Of a stretch of DNA of 64,000 bases, positions 1-8,268 are shown piece by piece. The position numbers and the translations under genes are program-made. The stretch's first letter is position 1. The number at the start of each line of letters is the position of its first letter. The DNA is from Arcobacter sp. F2176 (lineage in GTDB: Bacteria; Campylobacterota; Campylobacteria; Campylobacterales; Arcobacteraceae). The stretch is from the NCBI RefSeq assembly GCF_004116465.1, contig NZ_PDJV01000010.1:56525-120524 (forward strand), written 5' to 3'. A model generated the notes under the pieces. It did not search any database, was not told where the DNA came from, and saw only the letters and a list, made by a program, of their open reading frames with translations.

Positions 1-979
1 GAATAATATTTCTGATAAGTTGTTTATTTAGCATTTTTAAATCTCTATAATCCATTCCTATAGCTTTAGCAATATTTTTTAAATGCAATCCACCTTTTAC
101 TCTAACAGTAGCAATTGGAGAAGTCACTCCAATATTTCTAATATGAGAATGGTCATTTTCAGTTACAAAACTTTGATTATTCATCATGGCAAGTGAAATA
201 ATTTTTCTAATATAATTTCTACTCTCTTCAGGTAAATATTGTCTTCTAACATCTTTTTGTTCCATTAAAAGTTCATAAATATCTGGTTTTACATCCCAAG
301 TTAAGATTTCTTTATAGATTTTATTTAATTGACTAAATCTAACTCTTTTTTGTTGATATAAAGTTATAGTATGTCTATACTCTTTTATCTCTTTTGATTT
401 ATCATTATTTTTACCATTTTCATCTTCATATAAATCAAGAGTTGCTCTTGTAATTGCTTCAATAACTCTTCCTTGTCCACAGTTATAAGCAACTGCTGCA
501 AGATACCATTTACCAAACTCTCCATGTAAATACTTTAAATATTTTGCTGCTGCATATGTAGATTTAACGATATCCATTCTTTCATCAACATAAATATCAT
601 TTTTTAAACCAAGGTTTCTACCAGTTGCTGGCATAAATTGCCACATACCTGTAGCTCTTGCTCTTGATTTTGCATCTAAGGTAAAACTTGATTCTGCCAT
701 TGCAAGATATAAAAAAGTCTCAGGTAAACCCTCTTCTCTTAATATATCTTTTACTTTTGGAACAAATAGAGATGCTCTATTAAATCTTTTTACATATTTG
801 TCTTGAATATTTTGTAAATATCTATTGTATGTTTTTTGTAGTTTATAATCAGTAATATAAGCGGGGTCAATGTCTAGTTCTTTTAAGATTTGTAAATCCC
901 GCTGTGAGAAGTTACTTCCTATTAACGATGCATTAGCACTCAAAAAAAGAGTTATGATTATTAGAAAAATTTTAAACAA
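1..979 (-). CDS. MltD-like lytic murein transglycosylase (3' end outside window)
   Basis: A membrane-bound or periplasmic enzyme that cleaves peptidoglycan glycan strands. I translated this by hand, because the reading frame runs off the left edge. It begins with a hydrophobic signal-like segment (residues 2-17) and then carries an SLT domain: catalytic Glu96 in AESSF, the GMWQFMPATG loop at 111-120, and AYNCGQG at 164-170. The last visible residues (GLHLKNIAKAIGM) look like the beginning of a LysM-type repeat, as in MltD. The start is TTG at 979; an in-frame stop lies immediately upstream and an AGGA sits about 8 bases before it. The family is well supported, but the exact MltD assignment is less certain because the C-terminus is missing. 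Confidence 0.85.
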   Translation of the reverse strand, partial: MFKIFLIIITLFLSANASLIGSNFSQRDLQILKELDIDPAYITDYKLQKTYNRYLQNIQDKYVKRFNRASLFVPKVKDILREEGLPETFLYLAMAESSFTLDAKSRARATGMWQFMPATGRNLGLKNDIYVDERMDIVKSTYAAAKYLKYLHGEFGKWYLAAVAYNCGQGRVIEAITRATLDLYEDENGKNNDKSKEIKEYRHTITLYQQKRVRFSQLNKIYKEILTWDVKPDIYELLMEQKDVRRQYLPEESRNYIRKIISLAMMNNQSFVTENDHSHIRNIGVTSPIATVRVKGGLHLKNIAKAIGMDYRDLKMLNKQLIRNII

Positions 980-1016
980 TTATCAATCCTATTTATGTAA
1001 ATAGTTGAGATTTTAT

Positions 1017-1805
1017 CTAAATTATGCTAGAAAACTCTTTAAATAGTTTTTTTGCATTATTTGTAGTCAAATTTTGAACTTCTTCATCGCTAATATTTAA
1101 GAGTTCTGCTATCTTTTGGGATACAAATTTTGTGTAAAATGGCTCATTTCTTTTTCCCCTATGAGGATGGGGAGTTAAATATGGAGCATCCGTTTCAATT
1201 AACAGTTTATCTAAAGGAATTTTTGGCAAAACTTCCACTAATTTTTTCGCATTTTTAAAAGTAAGAACTCCACCTATTCCAAAATAAAAACCATGTCCAC
1301 TTAAAGAAAGTAAATGTTTACTTGCATTATAACAATGTAAAACTCCACCGACTTCTCGTGCACCATATTTCTCTAAAATAGTTTTAGAATCATCAGAGGC
1401 TTCCCTAACATGTACAATAAGAGGTTTTTTTACTTTTTTAGCAAATTCTATTTGAGAAATAAATACTTCTTTTTGCAACTTCTTTTCTTGGAGTTTTTCT
1501 TCTTCATTCTCAGGTAATCTAAAGTAATCTAATCCACACTCACCAACAGCTATGCATTTTGGGTGTGTTATATACTCTTTCATAATATTTTCATCATATG
1601 AAGGGGCATCATAAGGGTGAATTCCAACTGCAAAATAGACTTCTTTATATTTTTCAACTAATTTTATAGATTGAGATAAATCCTTAAAATCGGCACCAGG
1701 AATTAAAAATCCCTTTACCCCATTATCTAATGCAGTTTGTATTACAGTATCTATATCTTCGTAATATTGTTCGTTATCTAAATGACAATGTGTATCTATA
1801 ATTAT
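1017..1805 (-). CDS. tatD: TatD family metal-dependent DNase/hydrolase
   Basis: A TIM-barrel metal hydrolase of the TatD family, whose members act as 3'-5' DNases in DNA repair or degradation. The first Met (at 1583) would remove the metal-binding DTHCHLD motif, which lies upstream in the same frame with no stop. Including it gives about 262 residues, the normal family length. Also visible are VGECGLDY, the HVREA metal-ligand segment, LHCYNAS and the ETDAPYL motif. No ATG, GTG or TTG is available for the full form; the likeliest starts are ATA at 1805 or ATC at 1808, with AAAAGG just upstream, overlapping the stop of the upstream gene. The family call is firm and the start is unusual. Confidence 0.85.
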   Translation of the reverse strand: MIIDTHCHLDNEQYYEDIDTVIQTALDNGVKGFLIPGADFKDLSQSIKLVEKYKEVYFAVGIHPYDAPSYDENIMKEYITHPKCIAVGECGLDYFRLPENEEEKLQEKKLQKEVFISQIEFAKKVKKPLIVHVREASDDSKTILEKYGAREVGGVLHCYNASKHLLSLSGHGFYFGIGGVLTFKNAKKLVEVLPKIPLDKLLIETDAPYLTPHPHRGKRNEPFYTKFVSQKIAELLNISDEEVQNLTTNNAKKLFKEFSSII

Positions 1806-2104
1806 GATAAAAACCTTTTATTTAAAACTGCAATTAATTCATTTATTTTAGATAAATCTTCATGTTTAATCCAAGCATCAATACCAAAGTTTTTAAATGC
1901 ATCATAATCATCTTGATCATCAAGAATAGCAATAGAAACATATTTAGCTTTACAAGAGGCTGCTTTATTTTCTTCAAAATCAAATATCGAATTAATATCT
2001 ATAATTGCAATATCTGCTTCACCTGATGTTTCTTCATAGCCCTCTACTGTAAAACTAGAGTCCAATAGTTTCTCATCAATATTGCAAAATGTTACTATTT
2101 TCAT
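1802..2104 (-). CDS. hypothetical protein, possibly a degenerate receiver-like fold
   Basis: I do not recognise this 100-residue protein. It is acidic and alternates predicted strands and helices: KIVTFC at the start, ADIAIIDIN near 30-38, KYVSIAILDD near 54-63, and a C-terminal helix. This resembles a CheY-like alpha/beta pattern, but no full set of receiver residues is evident. It lies between hslU and tatD, and its stop overlaps the presumed tatD start, so it is probably co-transcribed and translationally coupled with tatD. AAAAGGCGG precedes the ATG. The fold suggestion is weak. Confidence 0.6.
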   Translation of the reverse strand: MKIVTFCNIDEKLLDSSFTVEGYEETSGEADIAIIDINSIFDFEENKAASCKAKYVSIAILDDQDDYDAFKNFGIDAWIKHEDLSKINELIAVLNKRFLS

Positions 2105-2159
2105 GGGTCCGCCTTTTAAATTACTTATTTACCTTATTCTAGCCAAAATAAAATAAAAA

Positions 2160-3488
2160 TTACAATATATATCTTGCAGTATCTTCATCTTTAACAATAT
2201 CTGACAATTTATCTTCTACTAATTTTTTAGTAATAACAATAGTTTTTCCACTTTTCTCATCAGCATCAAAACTTATATCTTCTAAAACTTTTTCGATAAC
2301 TGTATGCAATCTTCTAGCTCCAATATCTTCAGCTTTTTGATTTGCTTCAACTGAAAGATGAGCAAAAGAATGAATTGCTTCATCATCAAACTCTAAAGTT
2401 ACACCTTCTACTTCTAATAAAGCTTTGTATTGTTTTAATAATGAATTCTTAGTATTTGTCAATATTTTATATAAAGCTTCTTCATCAAGTGCATTTAACT
2501 CAACTCTTAGAGGAAACCTTCCTTGTAATTCTGGCAATAAATCACTTGGTTTACTAACATGAAATGCTCCAGCAGCAATAAATAAAATATGATCAGTTTT
2601 TACTTGTCCAAATTTAGTTTGAACATTACTTCCTTCAACTATTGGAAGTAAGTCTCTTTGCACACCCTCTTTACTTGGGTCTTGATTTTGATTATTTTTT
2701 CCAGAAGCGATTTTATCTATCTCATCAATAAAAATAATTCCACCATTTTCAACTCTTCTTATGGCTTCGTGTTTAATAGATTCTTGATCAATTAACTTTT
2801 CACTAGCTCCACTTCTTAAAAGTTTTCTTGCATCTTTTATTTTTACTTCTTTTTTTATTTTATCTTTATTTAGAGAACCTAACATATTATTTAAACTCTC
2901 TTGCATAGAAGTCATATCAATAGGAAATGATGAATCAATAACTTCAACATGAGCTTTTTTAGGAAGCTCTATTTCAATTACTTTATCTTCAAGTTCACCT
3001 TTTAATAATTTCTCTTCCATTTTGTTAAAAGTTTTGATAAAAGACTCTTTTGAACTTTCACTTGCACCTTCAGGTAAATGAGGAACAAGTTTTTCAATTA
3101 TTTGTTTATTTACTTCTTGTTCTATACCATCTTGAATTTTTTCTTCGTACTCTTTTGTAACTAAATCCATTGAAGCAAAAACCAAATCTCTAATCATAGA
3201 TTCAACATCTCGACCTACAAAACCAACTTCAGTATATTTACTTGCTTCTACTTTTACAAAAGGAAGACTCATCATTTTTGCTAGTCTTCTTGCAATCTCA
3301 GTTTTTCCAACTCCAGTACTACCTATCATAAGAATATTTTTTGGCATAATTTCTTCTTGGATTTCTGGATTTAATTGCATTCTTCTATATCTATTCCTAA
3401 GTGCCAAAGCTATTGTTTTTTTTGCATCACTTTGACCAATTACATAATCATCAAGAAATTTTACAATCTCTTTAGGAGTCATATTCAT
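2160..3488 (-). CDS. hslU: HslU, ATPase subunit of the HslUV protease
   Basis: An AAA+ unfoldase that feeds substrates to the HslV peptidase in the cytoplasm. The N-terminus MTPKEIVKFLDDYVIGQ matches the family. Walker A is GSTGVGKT (about residues 56-63), Walker B is IIFIDEID, and the C-terminal tail ends in RYIL, the segment that docks into HslV. I chose the ATG at 3488 (MNMTPKE, 442 aa) over the longer frame starting at 3542, because AGAGG lies about ten bases before it and the longer N-terminus overlaps hslV and matches nothing in the family. It is the third gene of rplI-hslV-hslU, five bases after hslV. Confidence 0.95.
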   Translation of the reverse strand: MNMTPKEIVKFLDDYVIGQSDAKKTIALALRNRYRRMQLNPEIQEEIMPKNILMIGSTGVGKTEIARRLAKMMSLPFVKVEASKYTEVGFVGRDVESMIRDLVFASMDLVTKEYEEKIQDGIEQEVNKQIIEKLVPHLPEGASESSKESFIKTFNKMEEKLLKGELEDKVIEIELPKKAHVEVIDSSFPIDMTSMQESLNNMLGSLNKDKIKKEVKIKDARKLLRSGASEKLIDQESIKHEAIRRVENGGIIFIDEIDKIASGKNNQNQDPSKEGVQRDLLPIVEGSNVQTKFGQVKTDHILFIAAGAFHVSKPSDLLPELQGRFPLRVELNALDEEALYKILTNTKNSLLKQYKALLEVEGVTLEFDDEAIHSFAHLSVEANQKAEDIGARRLHTVIEKVLEDISFDADEKSGKTIVITKKLVEDKLSDIVKDEDTARYIL

Positions 3489-3493
3489 TTGTA

Positions 3494-4030
3494 TTAATCC
3501 TCTATTTTTAATAATTTTATATTTTGATTTGTATAAATACAAAGTTCACCAGCAATCATTAGTGATTCTTTCACTAAATCTTCAGGATCTAAGTTTGAGT
3601 GTTTTTGAAGTGCCCTTGCAGCAGAAATAGCAAAATTACCACCACTTCCAATAGAGGCTATCATTCCATCTTCTGGTTCAACAACATCACCAGTACCTGA
3701 TAATATAAAAATGTGTTCTTTATTTAAAACAATCATCATAGCTTCAAGTCGTCTTAGAACTTTGTCTTTTCTCCACTCTTTTGAAAATGCAATTACAGCT
3801 TTTAATAAATCACCTTTAGTATTTTCTAAGTGAGGTTCAAACATATCAAAAAGATTAAAGGCATCTGCTGTACTTCCTGCAAACCCAGCTAATATTTTAT
3901 CTTTATAAAGTGTTCTTATTTTTGTGGCATTACCTTTTAAAACTGTATTTCCAAAAGTAACTTGACCATCTCCACCAATTACAGCTTTATCTTTTGCCCT
4001 ATAGGCTAATATCGTAGTTGCATCAAACAT
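3494..4030 (-). CDS. hslV: HslV, peptidase subunit of the HslUV protease
   Basis: A threonine peptidase of the proteasome beta-subunit type that forms the proteolytic core of HslUV. The start [10 protein letters not shown] implies a four-residue propeptide ahead of nucleophile Thr5, as in other Campylobacterota. [27 protein letters not shown] and IGSGGNFA are typical family segments, and the length of 178 residues is normal. It starts three bases after the rplI stop and ends five bases before the hslU start, consistent with one transcript and matched expression of the two subunits. Confidence 0.96.
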   Translation of the reverse strand: MFDATTILAYRAKDKAVIGGDGQVTFGNTVLKGNATKIRTLYKDKILAGFAGSTADAFNLFDMFEPHLENTKGDLLKAVIAFSKEWRKDKVLRRLEAMMIVLNKEHIFILSGTGDVVEPEDGMIASIGSGGNFAISAARALQKHSNLDPEDLVKESLMIAGELCIYTNQNIKLLKIED

Positions 4031-4033
4031 CTT

Positions 4034-4480
4034 TTACTCTGCAATCACATCAAATTTAAGTGTTCCATGGATTCCATGTCCCAATTTACAATCTGCTTCA
4101 AAGATACCTTCTGTTTTTACTTTTGAATTTAATGTTATATTTTTTTTGTCTAAATCAATATCTGCTTGTTCTTTTAGTATCTCACTAATCTCTTTATTTG
4201 TAACAGAACCAATTAAGTGTCCATTAGCTCCAATTTTATGTTTTATTGTGAATTTTTGAGAATCAAGTATTTTTGCAGTCTCTTTTGCAGTTTCTATTTC
4301 TTCTGCTTCTTTTTCAGCTTCTCTTCTCATTTGAGCTTTATGTTTATTTAAAACTTCATTTGTTGCAAGTAGTGCTAAACCTTTTCCAATTAAAAAATTT
4401 TTCCCATACCCATCAGAAACTTCTTTAACTTCACCAGCTTTACCAGTACCTTTTACATCTTTTAATAATAATACTTTCAT
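4034..4480 (-). CDS. rplI: 50S ribosomal protein L9
   Basis: A large-subunit ribosomal protein that binds 23S rRNA near the base of the L1 stalk. The N-terminal domain is diagnostic: [18 protein letters not shown], then the [12 protein letters not shown] loop. A long charged connecting helix leads to the C-terminal domain with [12 protein letters not shown]. The 148-residue length fits the family. It is the first gene of rplI-hslV-hslU, and the short AT-rich region upstream (4481-4566) probably holds the operon promoter. Confidence 0.96.
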   Translation of the reverse strand: MKVLLLKDVKGTGKAGEVKEVSDGYGKNFLIGKGLALLATNEVLNKHKAQMRREAEKEAEEIETAKETAKILDSQKFTIKHKIGANGHLIGSVTNKEISEILKEQADIDLDKKNITLNSKVKTEGIFEADCKLGHGIHGTLKFDVIAE

Positions 4481-4566
4481 AATATATTCTCCATATTTTA
4501 AATAGGCAATATGATACTATAATATATTTAAAGTCAATATAAAGTATTTATTCATAAAAGATAAGT

Positions 4567-5208
4567 TTAACTTGCAATATCTTCGAGTAAAGTACTACTT
4601 TCTCTAATATTTCTTTTTTTTACATAATTGTTTAGACCAATATGATTGTTATATCCTAAGAGTTTTGCTATTTTTCTAACAGATAAGCCTACGCTTAATA
4701 GTTCTTCTATTTTGTCTCTTTGTTTATCAAATTTTGATTTTTGAATTGTACCTTTTGGTTTGCCTAAACTCTCACCATTTAGTTTTTTTGCACTTAGAGC
4801 TTCTTTTGTTCTTAAACTCATCAAATCTTTTTCTAAAGAAATTGTCATAGATATCATCCCCAAAACCATTTTTGTAAGCATATCTTCATTACTAACTAAT
4901 TCTAAATTTTGTTTTATTACTAAAATTCTTACTTTATTTTCCAATAAAAATTTAACAATTTCCAAAATTGTTTCAATAGTTCTTCCAAAAACATTTAAAT
5001 CATAGACTATTAAAGTAGAGTTCATTTTACATGATTTTAATAATTCTAAAATATTTTTTTCTTCAGAAGGAGTGTTAATTTCTACTTCAATATTATGAAA
5101 AATTTCTATATTATGTTTTTTAACATAATTAATAATTCCTTCTTCTTGTTCTCTTGTATAGTTTATATTATTTTTATTTATTCTTAAATAAGTGAAATTT
5201 TTAGACAT
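4567..5208 (-). CDS. serine-recombinase (resolvase/invertase) family protein lacking catalytic residues
   Basis: The protein has the layout of a small serine recombinase: an N-terminal resolvase domain (about 1-140), the long RTKEALSAKKLNGESLGKPKG dimer-helix region, and a C-terminal helix-turn-helix (GLSVRKIAKLLGY). By eye, the catalytic motif Y-x-R-x-Ser reads Y7-L-R-I-Asn11, so the nucleophile is replaced. The L-D-R-x-x-R motif reads L71-N-V-F-G-R76, losing a second active-site Arg. Arg9, Arg76 and the DNA-binding end are kept. Recombination therefore seems unlikely, and a DNA-binding or regulatory role is possible. It stands alone, upstream of and divergent from ubiX. Confidence 0.8.
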   Translation of the reverse strand: MSKNFTYLRINKNNINYTREQEEGIINYVKKHNIEIFHNIEVEINTPSEEKNILELLKSCKMNSTLIVYDLNVFGRTIETILEIVKFLLENKVRILVIKQNLELVSNEDMLTKMVLGMISMTISLEKDLMSLRTKEALSAKKLNGESLGKPKGTIQKSKFDKQRDKIEELLSVGLSVRKIAKLLGYNNHIGLNNYVKKRNIRESSTLLEDIAS

Positions 5209-5313
5209 GATTATCCTTTAAACATTTAGTATAACTTAAATTAATAAAATTATACAAAATGATTGCTTTATCTTAATTTATAGTAATACAAAATGTTAGC
5301 ATTCCAATGATTA

Positions 5314-5411
5314 ATATTAGCTTAAATTTAAGCTTATGTTCAGTTTATATCTTTTAAATTTCAAAACATAATACTTAATTGTTTGAAAATAAAGATTATT
5401 TAAGCTAATAT
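5314..5411. repeat. TTTAAGCT inverted-repeat cluster in recombinase-ubiX intergenic region
   Basis: A 13-bp inverted repeat is present: ATATTAGCTTAAA at 5314-5326 and its exact complement TTTAAGCTAATAT at 5399-5411. Inside the left part is a perfect 16-bp palindrome, AGCTTAAATTTAAGCT, at 5319-5334. The core TTTAAGCT therefore occurs three times in under 100 bases between two divergent genes. The function is unknown; it may be an operator or a binding site for the neighbouring recombinase-like protein. Confidence 0.55.
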
Positions 5412-5445
5412 CACTAATTTATCTAAAAGAATATAAGGATCTAAA

Positions 5446-6006
5446 TTGAGATTAGTTGTAGCAATTAGCGGTGCTAGTGGAGTAAATTTAGGAATTAAAT
5501 TTTTAGAGCTTTTACCTCAGGACATCCAAGCTTTTGTTATTATTTCTGAGAATGCAAAAGTTGCATTAAAATATGAAAATAATGAAGCATTCGAAAAATT
5601 AAAAAATCAAAAAAATATCAAACTTTTTAAGAATAATGATATTGCGGCACCTATTGCATCCGGATCATTTAAAATTGATAAAATGGTAATAATCCCTTGC
5701 TCTATGAATACTTTAGCAAAATGTGCATATGGCTTTGCAGATAATCTAATTACAAGAGCATTTGCTGTATCCTTAAAAGAAAAAAGGGAAGTTTTATTGG
5801 CTCCTAGAGAAATGCCCTTTTCTCAAATTCCCTTAGAAAATATGACTAAATTGTCATCAATGGGTGTTACTATTTCACCTCCTATTTTGGGTTATTATTC
5901 AAATAATACAACAATTGATGAAATGGAAAACTTTCTTATTGGGAAATGGTATGACAGTTTAGGAATAGAAAATAGTTTATATAAAAGATGGAAAGAAGAT
6001 GAATAA
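5446..6006 (+). CDS. ubiX: UbiX flavin prenyltransferase
   Basis: It attaches a dimethylallyl group to reduced FMN to make the prenylated-FMN cofactor of UbiD decarboxylases. The N-terminal LVVAISGASGVNLG loop binds FMN, and LLAPREMPFS carries the conserved Arg and Glu near the active site. At 186 residues it has normal length. The start is TTG at 5446, with AAGGAT six bases upstream. It opens a plus-strand operon that runs to 11.6 kb, and coaD begins inside its 3' end. No UbiD partner is in the window. Confidence 0.93.
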   Translation: MRLVVAISGASGVNLGIKFLELLPQDIQAFVIISENAKVALKYENNEAFEKLKNQKNIKLFKNNDIAAPIASGSFKIDKMVIIPCSMNTLAKCAYGFADNLITRAFAVSLKEKREVLLAPREMPFSQIPLENMTKLSSMGVTISPPILGYYSNNTTIDEMENFLIGKWYDSLGIENSLYKRWKEDE

Positions 6007-6493
6007 AGAAAATAAAGAACAAATCTCATCATACAAAAGTGCTATATATTCAGGTACATTTGATCCAATTACAAATGGACACATGGATATTATCAAAAGA
6101 GCAGCAAATATTTTTGATGAAGTAATTATAGCAGTTGCAAAAAGTGAAAGAAAAAAACCTATGTTTTCCCATGAAAAAAGAGTTGAATTCGCAAAAGAAG
6201 CCACAAAAAATATTAGTGGAGTAAAAGTTGTAGGATTTGATACTTTATTAGTTGATTTAGCAACTAGTTTAAGTATTACAACTATTATTAGGGGTTTAAG
6301 AGCAGTAAGCGATTTTGAGTATGAACTTCAAATGGGCTATGCAAACTCTTCTATTAATAAAACCATTGAGACTTTGTATCTTATGCCAACTCTTGAAAAT
6401 GCCTTTGTTAGTTCTACAATTGTTAGAGAAATTATATTATTTAAGGGTAAGTTTCAACACTTAATTCCAAAAGAGGTTATAGAATGTATGTAG
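5999..6493 (+). CDS. coaD: Phosphopantetheine adenylyltransferase
   Basis: It catalyses the penultimate step of coenzyme A synthesis, transferring AMP from ATP to 4'-phosphopantetheine. Diagnostic motifs are SGTFDPITNGH near residues 18-28 (the T/HxGH nucleotide-binding site), RGLRAVSDFEYE, and the C-terminal SSTIVRE. The N-terminus has about ten extra residues compared with common homologues. The ATG lies in the last codons of ubiX, and the 3' end overlaps tmk, so the three genes are translationally coupled. Confidence 0.95.
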   Translation: MNKENKEQISSYKSAIYSGTFDPITNGHMDIIKRAANIFDEVIIAVAKSERKKPMFSHEKRVEFAKEATKNISGVKVVGFDTLLVDLATSLSITTIIRGLRAVSDFEYELQMGYANSSINKTIETLYLMPTLENAFVSSTIVREIILFKGKFQHLIPKEVIECM

Positions 6494-7050
6494 TTATAGA
6501 AGGAATTGACACAGCTGGAAAGTCTACTCAGCTTGAAATTCTGTCAAAAAAATTTAGTGATGCAATTTTTACAAAAGAGCCAGGGGCGACAAAACTTGGT
6601 AGTAAATTAAGAGAAATGGCACTTAATGGTGAAGCCAAATCAAAAATTGCAGAGATGTTTTTATTTTTGGCTGATCGTGCTGAACACATAGAAGAAGTAA
6701 TAAAACCAAATATTGACAAAATGATTATTTCAGATAGATCAGTTATTTCAGGTATTGCTTATGCTTCAAGTTTACCAATTGAAGTTGTTACAACTTTAAA
6801 CTTGATAGCTACGGAAAATACTTTGCCTAGCCATACTATTTTATTAGAATTGAGTAAAGAAGAGTTAACAAAAAGATTAGGAAATAAATCAAATGATTCA
6901 ATTGAATCAAGAGGAATTGATTATTTAATTGACATTCAAAGTAGAATGAAAAAAACTATTGAAATGTTAGATTTAAACTACATCTTTATAGATGCAAGTT
7001 TAAGCATAGAAGAAATTGCAAAAAAAATTGAGGATTTTATAAATGGGTAA
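6484..7050 (+). CDS. tmk: Thymidylate kinase
   Basis: It phosphorylates dTMP to dTDP in DNA precursor synthesis. The P-loop GIDTAGKSTQ sits at residues 7-16, and ISDRSVISG corresponds to the DRY-type motif that contacts the nucleotide. At 188 residues it is shorter than the enterobacterial enzyme but normal for Campylobacterota. It overlaps coaD by ten bases and hisS by eight, consistent with coupled translation. Confidence 0.94.
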   Translation: MYVVIEGIDTAGKSTQLEILSKKFSDAIFTKEPGATKLGSKLREMALNGEAKSKIAEMFLFLADRAEHIEEVIKPNIDKMIISDRSVISGIAYASSLPIEVVTTLNLIATENTLPSHTILLELSKEELTKRLGNKSNDSIESRGIDYLIDIQSRMKKTIEMLDLNYIFIDASLSIEEIAKKIEDFING

Positions 7051-8266
7051 ACAAAATATTCAAAGTCTAAGAGGGATGAATGATATTTTAGGAAAAGAGA
7101 GTGAGCTTTTTACATATTTTATTGAAAATGCTTCAAGAATAGCTAAAAACTATGGATTTACATACATGGAAACTCCTATTTTAGAAGAGACTGCACTATT
7201 TAAAAGAAGTGTTGGAGAAAGTAGTGATATTGTAAATAAAGAGATGTATCAATTTATAGACAAGGGTGAAAATGATGTATGTTTAAGACCAGAAGGAACA
7301 GCAGGGGTTGTTAGAAGTTTTGTAGAAAATAAATTTGACCGTGCTGGTGGAACATACAAATGGTACTACTATGGTCCTATGTTTAGATATGAAAGACCAC
7401 AAAAGGGAAGACTAAGAGAATTTCACCAATTTGGTTGTGAAGTTTTTGGAATAGATTCTGTTTATGAAGATGCAAATATAATTATGATGTTAAAAGAGAT
7501 TTTAGACTTCTTTGGTATTGGTTTTACTTTACAACTAAACTCATTGGGTTGTCCTATTTGTATGCCTCCATACAAAGAAAATCTTGTAAAAGTTTTAACA
7601 AATATAAAAGCTGAACTTTGTGAAGACTGTAACAGAAGAATTGAGACAAATCCTATAAGAGTTTTAGACTGTAAAAATGAGAAATGCCAATCTCTTTTAG
7701 TAGATGCTCCAAAAATCACAGATAATTTATGTGAAAAATGTAATAGTGATTTTGAGAAATTAAAAGAGATTTTAGATTTTAATAATATAAATTATGTTAT
7801 AGATTCAAACTTAGTTCGAGGTTTAGATTATTATTCTCAAACTGCCTTTGAATTTACATCAAATGAAATTGGTGCTCAAAGTGCAATTGCAGGTGGTGGA
7901 AGATATGATAGACTTGTAGAGTTTTTAGGTGGAAGAGCAACTCCTGGAATTGGATTTGCTATAGGAATTGAGCGATTACTTGAACTAATAAAACAAAAAG
8001 ATATAAAAGAAGATACAATTTATTTAGGTGCGATGAGTGAAGATGCACTAAATACAATAACAAAAGTTGCTCTTAAAAAAAGAAAGACAACAAAAACTAT
8101 TATAGAGTATACACCAAGAAGTTTTGGTAAACACTTTAAAATAGCTGAAAAACATTGTGCAAATATTGTCGCACTAATTGGTGAAACAGAATTAAAGAAT
8201 GAGACAATTTATATAAAAAATATAGATACACAAGAAGAACAAAATTTAAAATTAGAGGATTTTTAA
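7043..8266 (+). CDS. hisS: Histidyl-tRNA synthetase
   Basis: A class II aminoacyl-tRNA synthetase that charges tRNA-His. Motif 1 and 2 regions are present (RPEGTAGVVR, YYYGPMFRYERPQKGR), as are the histidine-specific LVRGLDYYSQTAFEF and GGGRYDRL, followed by a C-terminal anticodon-binding domain. An insertion near residues 170-240 holds CPIC, CEDC, CKNEKC and CEKC pairs, which look like zinc-binding knuckles. The length of 407 residues is normal. It overlaps tmk by eight bases and lies two bases before speA. Confidence 0.96.
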   Translation: MGKQNIQSLRGMNDILGKESELFTYFIENASRIAKNYGFTYMETPILEETALFKRSVGESSDIVNKEMYQFIDKGENDVCLRPEGTAGVVRSFVENKFDRAGGTYKWYYYGPMFRYERPQKGRLREFHQFGCEVFGIDSVYEDANIIMMLKEILDFFGIGFTLQLNSLGCPICMPPYKENLVKVLTNIKAELCEDCNRRIETNPIRVLDCKNEKCQSLLVDAPKITDNLCEKCNSDFEKLKEILDFNNINYVIDSNLVRGLDYYSQTAFEFTSNEIGAQSAIAGGGRYDRLVEFLGGRATPGIGFAIGIERLLELIKQKDIKEDTIYLGAMSEDALNTITKVALKKRKTTKTIIEYTPRSFGKHFKIAEKHCANIVALIGETELKNETIYIKNIDTQEEQNLKLEDF

Positions 8267-8268
8267 TA

